Under the pieces are notes generated by a model. The model was not told the DNA's origin. It worked only from the letters and a program-made list of their open reading frames with translations, and did no database searches. From contig SFZH01000008.1 in the NCBI GenBank assembly GCA_021234535.1, forward strand, positions 23,414,739-23,478,738: 64,000 nucleotides of DNA. The letters are read 5' to 3'. Both the position numbers and the translations under genes were made by a program. Origin of the DNA: Stichopus chloronotus (taxonomy: Eukaryota; Echinodermata; Holothuroidea; Aspidochirotida; Stichopodidae). Positions 12,601 to 23,006 of the stretch are shown here, one piece after another. Numbering within the stretch: position 1 is the stretch's first letter; each line of letters opens with the position of its first letter.

Positions 12601-15600
12601 CACTGAGCCTCCAATCTCAAGAATGGTTGCAGCTGAAGTCCTGGTTGTAATTAATTAATACATCAATCTGGCTGACAGTTTTAAGAAAGTATGTACAAAG
12701 TTGACTGAGCCTCCAATAGGGAGTGGAGTCACCGTGATGAAGATATCTTTCATAGTGCTGGGTATAATTCCAGTCAACTGCAATTCTCCAATTCAGGGTG
12801 GAGTCGCACTCCCAGTGGTCATTTGTCATTGACATGTATCATCTTGCATATATACAGGAACTTTTGAAAGAAATATTTAAAGTCGACTGAAAGTCCAGTT
12901 GGCAGTAGAGTTGCGCACGTAGTCTCGGACACCGAAGTCAACTGAGCATCCAATTTGAAGTGGAATCTGTGAGACAGTCATGCCTCATTGGTGATGAAAA
13001 GTTCTCATAGTGAATGACCTACTGTAATTCCAGTCCACTGGGCCTTCAATCCACAGTGAAATTGTCTTTGTAGTCCCTGCAGTGGTCATTTATCATTCAA
13101 AATACATCATTTTGCACATAGTCTTGAAAAAAATTTTCATAGTCAACTGAAATTCCCGTATGGAGTGGATGAGGCATGGTTACAGTCCTAGTGTCCAACT
13201 GTCCAACTGTCCATTCAATACCTGCCAACTGTGAGCATGCCTCTGGTGTCTCAGTGTGAATGGTAAGTACACATCATCAGGATGATGCGTACTAGAGTGT
13301 ACACTATGCTAGCAAGGCTACCATACAGTACATGTAGCTATAGATCTGACTGCAACCATATCTCAAGTTTTGGGACAAGGTACAGTATTCTGCAGTTGTA
13401 CCCTTCCTTCAAGTTTCAATTTACAATAGCCTACAGTAGACCGCCACATTACTGTGTAATGTTGACATTGCTCTTAACAAGGTTAGCTGGCCTACCGGTT
13501 ACTCTGGTAACTAGTAAATTCATAGGAAATATGCATTTTCAGCAGCCAGAAATTTCCAGGTTGCAACAATAAGTGTGAAAAATTTGATCCATCTACACTA
13601 TGCTACAAGGCTTATAATATTCTGGAAAACAAAGCCAAATGAAGTAGCCCTACTCTGAAAACACGATCTCTTTGAAACTAAGGAATTTAAGGGGAGAACA
13701 AAGTCCAATTTAATTTGGGTTTGCGGCTTTCTTGTCTAATGACATCTGGTTCATACCAAAAACAAGTGCTACACATTATTGTAACATCACGTGTTAACAC
13801 AAGTAATCCCAGTCATATGTACGTAGTGGTGCATCACGCACGACGACAACGAAGCAATTCCCTCTGCTGGAAATGAGGTGATCCAGCTAACAAAATGATT
13901 AACTTCAAGTATTTTCTACACAATAGTTGATATGTTACCATACATGTGGGAACAAAAACAGGCTAAGATTTTTCAAGAGAGTCATCCAAGAAGAAAATGA
14001 GGCTCCTAAACAACATCTGAAATCAGTGTAACGTAAAATTCATCATATAATACATATTCAAACTTTGTCTTAGGTAAGACAACTTTGGAAACCAACTTTG
14101 CATGTGTAAAACTTTCACCAATCAAAATGTTTCTTATATCATACGACAGGAAAGGTCTTATCCCCCTTTTCTCACGTGCGAAGGCAAGTGCAAAGTCTTT
14201 CGTGCCTACCTACCATGATATTGCTCAGAAGTGGGCAAAAATGTAAACCTTGCGAAATCGACAGAACTGTCGCTGAAATGCAGGATTTGGTTTTGGAATT
14301 TTGTCATATTGCTATATCAGACAGATCGTGTTTTCAGGGTGAGGCAATTTCGTTTTATTTCGCAGAATATCAATACCCCACCACACTAATGACATTTTGT
14401 GGAACCAAAACGGAAATCTGTAAATACGTTGAGTAACTGAATTTTGTCCTCTCCTTACAGATCATATTTTCAGAGCAAGGTTATTTAGTTTCGTTTCGCA
14501 GAATATTAATACCCCACTACACGATATATTGCAAAACGGCACAGAAAATCTGTAAATACTTTGAGCAACTGAATACTGTCCTGCCCTTACATTCCTTAGT
14601 TTGCTATATATCAAACAAATCATGTTTTCAGGGTAAGGCTATTTCGTTTTGTTTCGTTTTGCATAATATCACAAGCCACGCTACAATACAACACTACAAT
14701 GAGTAACAGTGCTACTGACAGCCTGCTCCTCACAATCACAGTAAGTATAGATTAAGTGTGGGATCTGACCTAGGCCTATTTTAACCAACAAATTCAATGG
14801 GCTAAATTATAGGCTTGGCACTTTTTCATTTGTGTGCCCTCTCTTATTTGAGAGACTGACCGAACTACTCTTTGCGGATAAGGTACAAATATAGAATCCA
14901 TGACCACAAGTGATGTCAACAAGGGTATCAGACTTGTAACTAAAATAGTGACTAATACTGTAGGGTCTGTGTCTACCTTGTTAGGTTTTTTTTTATATTT
15001 TCTGATTCTGTTTTTTTTGTTTTTGTTTTTTGCCCTCTTATAGCTCTCACTAAGTTGTAGATATCCTGTGAAAACCTGGTAGAGAGAAATGACAGCAATC
15101 AAACCTGCAAAAGGACAGAGGTTAACAGAAAATTTGAACCCAGACGGGTAGAGTAGCAGTGGTTTACCAGTCCTATCCCTACCCCACTACGTTACAAGAG
15201 GGTGGTCCTCGCCTGATGGGCGTTCAAAGAAATTTTTACACAATACATCCCCGATTCCTAATATCATTCATCCTATGCAATTTATGTGCGAGTTACAACA
15301 CCGTGTTTCATGCCTGGTGCGATCATCAGGTAACTGCTTTTTATTTTTTACGGTTCAGTGGTTTTCCACCGTGTCTGCACTTGCTGACTATTTCAGCCAG
15401 AGGCGCAACTTTAGAATCCGTACCATATGAACGTGCTCGCTAGCTTTGATTCGATTGTTCGATTCGGTCCACCGCTGTCCTTGAATAGCAAATGATGAAT
15501 GGATTGCCTAACTAGCGTTGGTAAACAGGGTTAGGGGATCGGGTTATGGGACTGGGTTAGGGGATCAGGTTAGGTGTCATGATTCAGGGTTAGGGGATAG

Positions 15601-16516
15601 GGTTAGTAGCTATCCCCTAACCCTACTTATAGTATATGAATACTATGTTATATGACTACGTTGGATTACGCTTTTGTGTACTGTATGCATTTCTGAACAC
15701 TCAACCACCACAACCGCTCTCGTAGCATAATGGGTTATGCGTAAGGCTTATGATGCGTCAGTTATCGTGATATCCTAATCTACTTCTCTTACAGGAATTA
15801 ATCTATCATTTCTTCCACAGGTTTCACTACATGTTGTTCACTGCACAGAAAATCGGTAACTTCAAAAATCTAAAAAGAGAAAAAAAAAATAGAAAAAGAA
15901 ATAAAAAGGGAAAATAAGACATAGACGCTATGCTCAGTCTTTTAGTTATTTGATACCTTGTCCGATTGGTAAGGATTCTAAATTAGTACCCAGCCACTAG
16001 ACATCAAGAAAAATTTATCATATGATATATACCCTAACCCTCAAGTACTATGTATACTATACGCTACTGCAGTGCTAGCACTGGCAGTACTACGACCAAT
16101 GCTATGCAAACATTTCACTGTATTTTGTGTGTGAAACAGTGACGTGTGCGCGTGTGGTCACGGATTCTGCATTCGAGCCCGAATAAAATATTCCAACTTA
16201 AGAAATTTGGAACGGACTAGATTACAACCTTTCCTTCCAATCTGGATTTGGTAATGGCTTTGTGCAGCCCTCTCATAATTTCAACTTGATTTCTCTTCCA
16301 GGCCGTGTCTCTGCCTAACGCAAGCAGTGTAACTTCGTGTGTCATTTTATCCATTTGAGTGCCATCTTTACCACCGGTTACACGAGACAAAATCGCTTTC
16401 AGTTTCAACAACTTTTGAGATTCCTTTAGGTTATCTTTCCTACAAACTCCCTCCACAATCATTAAGAAGTCATCTGGGTTTCTTGCGCGTCTTTTATCTG
16501 CAATCTGGTCTTCCAT
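3610..16516 (-). CDS. Unknown protein of about 470 residues; seven-exon gene model
   Basis: I do not recognise this protein. The model has coding exons, in gene order, at 16229..16516, 11178..11472, 8238..8401, 7031..7231, 5718..5777, 4332..4488 and 3610..3857. Lengths are 288, 295, 164, 201, 60, 157 and 248, which sum to exactly 471 codons. Phases agree at every junction, and the acceptors are clean CAG or TTACAG sites. Donors are GTGAGT or GTAAGG in most cases, but weak at exon 1 (GTTGTA) and exon 2 (GTTTGT). The start ATG at 16516 has an in-frame TAA 18 bases upstream. The N-terminus is charged and helical. The middle is rich in Leu, Val and Ile helices with Cys and Trp, suggesting an ARM/HEAT-like helical protein, which is inference. 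The last exon carries a hydrophobic run of about 20 residues and is the least sure, with exon 1. Exons 2 to 6 are strong. Confidence 0.55.
3955..4055 (-). repeat. tRNA-derived SINE-like unit
   Basis: On the minus strand a pol III A-box-like stretch (TAGCTTGGTGGTTAGAGCG) at about 4030..4050 is followed about 70 bases later by GGGGATTCAAATTT, resembling a B box. The space between is longer than in a normal tRNA and includes a duplicated GGCCCCT, so this is not a working tRNA. It lies in the last intron of the minus-strand gene. Its 3' limit is not clear. Confidence 0.4.
6240..6435. repeat. Short tandem repeat, ~65-70 bp, about three copies
   Basis: CTGATAGCAGACATGAATTC followed by CCACCCACCCTCT and CCTAATCCCC recurs three times with modest drift. 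It lies in an intron of the minus-strand gene. Confidence 0.65.
9880..10085. repeat. Short tandem repeat, ~65-bp period, about three copies
   Basis: Blocks of the form GGAGCCTTTGGCCCTC, TTTTGCC, ACCTGTTATGGG and TAGTATCC repeat in order between about 9880 and 10085, in an intron of the minus-strand gene. Confidence 0.65.
10629..10855. repeat. Two-copy tandem duplication, ~115 bp
   Basis: GTAACCAATGGATA at about 10631 and 10749 begins two copies that share GTCCATGTACTCCTGCAG, then GATAATAC and GGATGCAA. The second copy has a few small deletions. It is intronic to the minus-strand gene. Confidence 0.7.
12480..13200. repeat. Degenerate tandem repeat, ~100-bp period
   Basis: The core AGTCGACTGAGCCTCCAATC and variants recur at about 12500, 12597, 12700, 12772, 12880, 12937, 13030 and 13140, each tied to GGAGT(C/G) and TGGTGATGAAAA blocks. 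Copies are quite diverged. It lies in the long first intron of the minus-strand gene. Confidence 0.7.
14270..14690. repeat. Tandem repeat, ~145 bp, three copies
   Basis: The sequence from TATCAGACAGATCGTGTTTTC through TTCGTTTTATTTCGCAGAATA to the CTGTAAATAC block recurs near 14310, 14455 and 14610. Drift is moderate. The open frame through the first copy (14176..14436) is best seen as repeat, not gene. Confidence 0.65.
15525..15640. repeat. Imperfect telomere-like TTAGGG tract
   Basis: About 100 bases of degenerate GGGTTAGGGGATC and GGGTTATGGGACT units, ending in GATAGGGTTAG followed by an inverted stretch CTATCCCCTAACCCTA. This resembles a decayed interstitial telomere-like or simple repeat, with an inverted copy at its right end. 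Confidence 0.6.
16217..16516 (-). CDS. Candidate first coding exon of the minus-strand gene
   Basis: An open frame of 99 codons starts at ATG 16516 and ends at TAG 16217, with an in-frame stop upstream of the ATG. The peptide is charged and helical, with high Lys, Arg, Glu and Leu, and reads like real protein. If it splices at 16229 (after AAG, donor GTTGTA) it joins the 11178..11472 exon in phase 0. The donor is a poor match to consensus, so the exon could instead splice elsewhere or belong to a separate gene. Confidence 0.5.
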   Translation of the reverse strand: MEDQIADKRRARNPDDFLMIVEGVCRKDNLKESQKLLKLKAILSRVTGGKDGTQMDKMTHEVTLLALGRDTAWKRNQVEIMRGLHKAITKSRLEGKVVI

Positions 16517-16914
16517 CTTATTCGCTGAAGTTTAGGAACTGTTCACTGAACTAACTTAACTCCAACTTTTTAAGTTATACCAAGTAACTTCTCACGAATC
16601 TCAAACCAAAGTACTGGTATGTATGGTGCACAGGTGGCCCGTATTGCATGCATGGCACATATAACTCCATCAGGGAACAGATAGCACCACAATAACATAA
16701 CATGAACATCAGTGTGCAACCAGGGCGAATAACCATTAGTGAGCAAAGCACTTAACGTACGGAGGGACTAAGGTGCCATGCATGTCAAAATGAAGCAACT
16801 AATGTAAACAAGAGGTTTTGCAATGTGCAACAAACTCGCCCCAATACAATTTTGTTATGCCAATGTCGCCCCAGGAAGCAAAACCAATTACAGGTATCAA
16901 ACGTACGTTTGTTT

Positions 16915-17100
16915 TCTGTAAATAGTTGAGAGAGAGCAAAAGAGAGAGAGAGATGGGGGGGGGGGGGGGGTGGATTGAGAGCAAGAGAGAGCGAGAGAGA
17001 TGAGGAAAGCATGGCGGTAAAATGCACACAGTCTTGATGCACACAGTCTCAACAAACTTGGTCACCCGTTCGTCGAAATTTGCTCAAGGAAGGGGGGGGG
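16915..17100. repeat. Low-complexity GA tract and poly-G runs
   Basis: GAGAGAGA repeats flank a run of about 17 G at 16955..16970, and a second G-run sits near 17090. Open frames over this stretch are artefacts of the repeat. Confidence 0.85.
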
Positions 17101-17155
17101 GGTCGTTTTATTTGCTAGATAAAACGGTGCGGACTTGAAAGTTCACGGCGACAGT

Positions 17156-17621
17156 CAGTGGCGTACCCAGGAATTTGTGGAGGGGGAGCCGTAGCCTCTG
17201 CCGGAATTATTGCAATTGAAAGATTCGATCGTAGCGCCACGATCGGTTGGTGCGGAGCGTACAAGAAAGTTTTTGCTAGGGGGTCGGGGGGGGCATGCTT
17301 TCCCTGGAAAATTGTGAAATCTGCAGACCTCCTGCAATCTGGAGCATTTAAAAAGACCTTAAAAGACCTTCCAAGGGGAGGGGGTGCAAACTTGTGAAGA
17401 CTATCTAAGCGGAGCGCCACCATCAGTTGGCGCGGAGCGTACAAGAAAATTTTGGGTTTTACAAACCCCCCAGATGGCCGGAAATAGTCCTTCCCAAGAT
17501 TTTTCAGCTGCATGAACCCAGCCTTATTTCTGATATTTTCAGCAAGATATTGAGTATTTAATAAAATGGGGAATGTGAGGGGGGCATGGCCCAATGCCCC
17601 CCCCCCCCGTGTACGTTAGTG
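17156..17621. mobile_element. Non-autonomous hAT-type DNA transposon, 466 bp, with perfect 8-bp target duplication
   Basis: The left end reads CAGTGGCGTACCCAGG and the right end GTACGTTAGTG, an imperfect inverted repeat (8 of 11 positions match). The element is flanked directly by GCGACAGT at 17148..17155 and again at 17622..17629, a perfect 8-bp duplication as made by hAT transposases. Inside are two copies of a short unit built on GCGCCACxATCxGTTGG and GCGGAGCGTACAAGAAA (about 17228 and 17408). No transposase is encoded, so it must be mobilised in trans. The C-run near the right end is typical of such elements. Confidence 0.8.
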
Positions 17622-17629
17622 GCGACAGT

Positions 17630-19165
17630 CGTGATCGAGATCCTTAACTCTGGACCAAAAGGGCCGGATGCCGAAGGGAGGAAGAAATTTATCAAAACCG
17701 TTTTTGAAAGTCATAGAAATTCACGCTCACATCTTTTCTTTCACATGAATGTACTAATGTTCTTCTTTGTTTTTCGTCAGTTTTGGACGTAACTAAGCAC
17801 GTTATTATTCGTTTGCTGTTCGTTTTAGTTTCTGCCCACTTGTTCGTATTCAGAGCCATTGTAAAAGGGCAACATGTTGGCAGTCCACGGAGTTGCAAAC
17901 CTCATCCTTGTCGTCAGTTTGCACGATCATATTCATACATCGGCTTTTCATGTACTTCCGGAGTGCGCTGGGCTCGCTAAGCTGTACATTATTTTCTTCG
18001 GTGATTCAGATTCGATTGCTCGTTTGGATAGTGTTGGATTACTTTTAGTACTGAAATACAACGGATATGCGTCAAACTGCACAAATACCTGCATATGCGC
18101 GTAGACATTTGCATAGACTGAAATCGAGCGTGCATCAAAAGTATTCCCATAAATGTGTGGGCGTCAAAATAGGCCTACTCCTCAGATAGATCAGCGCACG
18201 CTGTCATTTGGATGCCCTGAATTGAAAAGCGCATTGTGCGTGCTTCAGTATTATCCTCACAGTGCGTAAACAGCTCGAGTTTCTGTACATCTAGCTGTGT
18301 AGATAGCTAGGCACATACGCTGTCTAGTTAGGAACTAACGCATGGAAAATTACATTGCTTTCAGACAGACCTGTCAACTCTCCCGGATTGCCGGGAGAGT
18401 CCCGGTTTTTGCACAGCCTCCCGCTCGCTCTACACCCGTTGAAGTAGAGTCACTACCATCACTTTTATATCAAATATCATATGTAATTCTGAGGAGGTTG
18501 CACCGGAGACTACGGATATTTCTAAGAGTGCTTATTTCAACTTTTCTTGATCTTAATAATCGGAAACATGTTCTACTGTTGCAATCTTACTATCTTGGCA
18601 CGCCGACATAGTGCACCATAGCAACATATTCTACGTTGCCGACGAGTCTGACGTAGTTTACCCCAAAGTCTGAAATAAACTGGAAATGGAGCTTTCTGCC
18701 GATCCATGGATTATTCGATGTACGGTCTTTGAGACGGAGAACGTGTTTTAACTTTGGTGGATAAGATGAGAATATTAGACAAAAAATACTGATTGTAAAT
18801 GCATACCGGACGCTATAATGGTGTATTGCATTTATGTTGCTTGTTTAAGTTTTGCAGAGGACACTCATGTTGTGTGTTGGTTTCTTGGCGTTAGTCCTTT
18901 TTCTTGTGATATTTTACCCTTTAATTAAAGTAGGGGCCTATTGAGTTGATACCAATAAGTTTGTGATAATCAGTTGAGGGGTATAAACACATGAAAATAC
19001 TTATAATTAACATAATTATTCAAGTTTCACATCCAGTAGTTATACGAAACCTTTGAATTTTTGACCTTTACTTGTACTGGATGCGTGCATGTGAATAGTA
19101 CTAACATGAAAAGTGTAAAGTGTCTGGTTACGAATTTTCGAAGCACAAATTGAATCGTATATTGC
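17630..19165. other. No supported gene; short repeat at about 18370
   Basis: No convincing coding region. Near 18365..18425 the sequence TCTCCCGGATTGCCGGGAGA and the following CCCGG form a GC-rich hairpin typical of a dispersed repeat. The rest is AT-rich and featureless. Confidence 0.5.
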
Positions 19166-19198
19166 TCACTTTATGTATGTTCCTTTTTATGTGAAACA

Positions 19199-19905
19199 TT
19201 GGGATTTTCGCCACGAAAGACTGTTCCCAATGGTGACTCAGTCTTCATGTGGCATTTACGGCTTCCCATACAAGGAAATACAGAAGACATGGCAAAGACT
19301 CTTCCCAGTGGACTCGGTGCGGCGGCATTTAATTATTGTGACAGTTTCGACCCCTCTTTGAAATTAAATTACGATAAAGTTAAGACATTAATGATACAGG
19401 TCTTTGGGAACCATGCAGGAATAGGCCTATTATTTCCACTTTTAATACATACATTAATGCCAGACCTGAAGACCCGTGGGGAGTCTTTAGAGGTATACAG
19501 AACTAAAATTGTCAGGTTGGTTAACAGGCTTTCCCCGAGTACGACAAGAAAGCCACATTGTGAAGCTTTCAGGAGATACGTTGAAGGAATAGACCAGTAT
19601 CTTCAAATTAAATTGCCTACACGAATTGGGTGCTACTGATCTATCGAATGCTGTTGATATTGCATCTAGAGTAGAAAATGCAAAGTAAATCAGTCGAAAG
19701 CAATTCCCTTATTTTAGTCCTATGTCAAGTAAAGCAACTACTTTCGAAGGAAATGAAAGGATGTCTAAAGTTGGCACCACAAACGGCCTATGACTTTAAA
19801 AAAAGTGTAAAATACCTAGTGGAAAAGGTTGACAAACTTGTGGGGCTTCAGGGATCATGATAATACACCTTCCGGTCGTCCAGCGCCTCAAAATACTTTC
19901 TGTAA
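19199..19905 (+). pseudogene. Remnant of an LTR-retrotransposon gag-like gene, broken
   Basis: The frame 19199..19639 looks like the helical capsid region of Gypsy-type gag: a Leu-rich start, a block with LGAAAFNYCDSF, then a GESLExYxxKIxRLVxR segment and FRRYVEGI. The continuation with DIASRVENAK (to about 19680) is in another frame, so there is a frameshift near 19615. A later open piece (19678..19860) ends in a stop. At about 19893 a CxxC pair (FCNFC) resembles the start of a zinc knuckle but is followed by a stop. No protease, reverse transcriptase or integrase is found nearby and no LTRs are evident, so this is a dead fragment. Confidence 0.55.
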
Positions 19906-20038
19906 TTTTTGTAGGTAGCCCTAGAAGATACAGTAGTCCTGCAAGTCATACCAGTAAACGGGTTTATGCTTGAAATCAGGTAAACTAGAAACATTTAGTG
20001 AGGAGGGTTATTCTCTGACTGGCAATATTTTAGGTAGG

Positions 20039-21430
20039 TCATGTGTAAAGCTATTATTCGTGACTTTTTCATTTCATTACCGCGTACTACGTAGGAACAG
20101 GGTTTAATTTAAATTTATTGTAATTTATTGAAAATTGAGCCCAAAACGATAAAATTAATTACCTGCCGGATAACGATTACGTAATCATATGTGGCGTAGT
20201 GCAGTGACCGTACTCGATTGTGCTTGCTACCGTCTTGTTGGACCTCGTGCGAAAAGTCATGTGTAAAAGAAATATTCTTTAATTACTGTTGGTGATTTTT
20301 CCATCCCATTGCCGATAAGGAAGGATCCTGGTCTAAATTGAACCTCCGATTCTGTAGAAATTTGTTATTGATAGGCCCCGGTTTATGGAAATTGATGTGA
20401 TGTGTCGATGTAATATTTTTTAATTAGTATTCGTAATTTTATCATTCCATCGCGGTTAGATTGGGTCCTGTTCTAATTTATAGCCCATGATTCTATAGCC
20501 ATTTGTCATTGATAGGCCCGCAGTTGATAAAATAGAGCCAATAACGATAAACTTAATTCCATGTCATATCGTAATTAGGCTACGTAATCACGTGTGACGT
20601 AATGCTGAGACCATGGCACCGCTGTGCACGACACCGTCTTGGTGGGCCTCGTCCGAAACGTAGGATGTGCACATGTAACATTTTTAAATTATTATTCGTA
20701 TTTTTTTTCAATTCGAGATTATATTGGGGGTCGGTTCACTTTAAGCCACCGATTCTGTAGCGAATTGCAATTGATAGGCACCCATGCAGTTGATGGAAAT
20801 CGAGCCAAAAATGTTAGAATCCAGTCCATGTCATTTGGTGATTTCGTAGTCCACAGCTGTGCACGGCACCATGTTTGATCTCGTCCGAAATGTTATTTTA
20901 GACTATTATTCGTGATTTTTTATTCCATCGTCGATAAGTAAGGTCCCGGTCTAAGTTAACCTCCCCAATTTGTAGTCATTTGTAATTGATAGGCCTCCAG
21001 TTGATGGAAATCGAACCAAAACGATAAAATTCAGTCCATATAATACCGGTATCGTAATCACATGTGACGTAGTGCAGCGACCGTCCTCCCGTATCCACGG
21101 CACTATTTTCTTGGACCTCGTCCGAAATATCATGTGCAAATATACGTATTTCAGTTATTATTCGTGATTTTTTCATTCCATCGCCGATTAGGTAGGGTCC
21201 CGGTCTTATTTAAACTCCCGATTTTGTAATCATTTGCAACTGATAGGCCCCCCAGTTGATGAAAAACGAATCAGAAACGATACAATTCAGTCCAAGTAAC
21301 ATGGTGATTCGATTTTGAGGTCAATTTAAACTATATGTTTAGGTGATTTGTAATTGGTAGGACCTGTGTTGATTGAACTCGAACCAAAAACGATAACATT
21401 CAGTCAAGTAATACGGTTATCACGTAAATT
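20039..21430. repeat. Tandem array of 200-270-bp units, about six copies, with a conserved CRE-like site
   Basis: Blocks recur in fixed order: TCATGTGTAAA, TTATTCGTGATTTTTTCATT, GATTCTGTAG, TTGATAGGC, CAGTTGATGGAAATCGA, AACGATAAAATTCAGTCCA, then ATCACxTGTGACGTAxTGC and GGxCCTCGTCCGAAA. Unit starts are near 20039, 20258, 20396, 20664, 20890 and 21129. One copy is shortened to about 138 bp. Short open frames here change with each copy and are not genes. Confidence 0.8.
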
Positions 21431-22330
21431 GACGTGGGTGTTGAAACTATTAAGGGCATCCCTGCCGTGGGTCCAAATGAAAAAAAAAATATCATCACTG
21501 TAGCGATAATAGTGTAATGGTTGAAGAGGAAAAAGAGATAAGATTTGATCCTTTGAAGTTTATGCATGAAAATATTGGCATAACTAGGTGCCATTTTTGT
21601 GCCCATTGCTGTCTCTTTAATTTGACGGAAAAAGCTACTGTTAAAGGAAATATCACCAGAAAGCGTTTGATCAGAACTATATATGTTCAAAAACAAAGTT
21701 TTTACAGGCAAGAACGCCATCATAATGAGGAATATTAGAGTATGACGAGGTGACGTCCATGATAACAACCTTATCGATTTCATCCTTAAGAACAACTAAT
21801 TTTCCTTTAATAATAGCTTTTTCAGCCAAGTTCGAGGGAAAACCACGTCAATTCCTTCCATGAAAGCATTAAATTTACTTTTGAGGTTTCCAGTCATCAA
21901 ATGGCTTTCCTTGATGTACTTTATTAATGTGGAAGCATGCGCAATTTCGACCTCTCTCTTAACCCAATGAATAGCATTTCTTTCTACATTTCGACAGTGC
22001 TCACCCACTTCCAATCTCAAAAAGTCGATCGTTTATAGTCAATGCCTTCGTTTCAAACGTATTTGCACGCACTTTAAAACGAGCCTTTGCTTCTTTAAAT
22101 AAAGACCCCACCCCTTCTAACATTTTTGTTGCCCCCCCCCCTGTCCTCACGCTGCGCCATCCCCCCAATCTTAGGAGACCGTCCAAATTACCGACCTTCA
22201 ATTTTGTTACCAAAGGAAATACGTGTTTCAATAAACAAAAATGCCAAATCTAACATATCAATACAGGAGAGCGCGTCACTCTCCCTCGGTCTAATTCCTA
22301 GCCACTTTAGGTTTCATCAAATGCGTAAAT
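21400..22330 (-). mobile_element. Penelope-like element fragment: broken reverse transcriptase
   Basis: The minus frame 21400..21795 has QIKETAMGTKMAPSYAN at residues 58-74, the hallmark reverse transcriptase motif of Penelope-like elements. The catalytic Y-x-DD block is present at 21491..21508 as YRYSDD followed by a FFFIW-like stretch, but in a different frame, so a frameshift has broken the enzyme. Other minus frames at 21796..22020 and 22001..22231 probably derive from the upstream part of the same element. Part of 22190..22300 is repeated at 27865..27965. Confidence 0.7.
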
Positions 22331-22423
22331 CATGTTAAGTTGTTTCGCTATCTTTCTGTGCATTGTTTGTCTTAAGTATTTACCAACTAATGATTAAAGT
22401 TACTCACTGTACTGTTTCACTTT

Positions 22424-22462
22424 GCTGAAGAAGGTTCCAGAGGAACCGAAAATTCCGAATAA
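22424..22462 (+). other. GAAGAAGG / GAAA hairpin, possible decayed hammerhead-like core
   Basis: The sequence CTGAAGAA, then GGTTCC-AGA-GGAACC, then GAAA places a perfect 6-bp stem between elements that resemble the hammerhead core (CUGANGA and GAAA). One extra A and no clean stem III argue against activity. It lies close to a Penelope-like fragment, a class known to carry hammerhead motifs, but in the opposite orientation to that reverse transcriptase. Confidence 0.25.
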
Positions 22463-23006
22463 ATTTGTATATCTTGTACTCCTTTAATCTTGTTTTCTAT
22501 CTTAACCTTGGAGTATACGTGCATGGGACTTTACCTTTGCACTCTATATGTAGGCATATATATGCAATGAATGTGTGAACGTTAGGTAGATCTAGTTTAT
22601 ATTTGCCGCTCATTGATTCTACAAGCCTGTTCTGAAGAGATGGGTTTAAACATCTCTTCTCATCAGATGGAATTATGCTATACTCTCTATACACATCTCA
22701 CGATTTAAAAACATCTCACATGTGCGTGAGTATTTGCGCGCACCTTGTGACTACTTGCGGGTTACCTAGGTTACGCTTGTGCAGTTTGTTTACTTGAATT
22801 TAGAGGCATGTCGGCACTTGTTTACAAGTTCAGATTGTTGATTTAGGGTAGCCATTGCTGGATGGATAATACGCTAATTACTTCTCCATTGTACATAAAT
22901 TGTAACGTTTGCTGACGTTTGAATAAGGTGATGCACTTCTTAAAATGTTCCTCTTAACCTAAAATTCCTTGCTATTGTCTTCAGTCCCAATTGCATATAA
23001 TGAAAA

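Noticed and set aside
16785..17065. Overlapping minus-strand frames rich in Ser, Leu and Pro
   Set aside because: They read through a GA microsatellite and a poly-G run.
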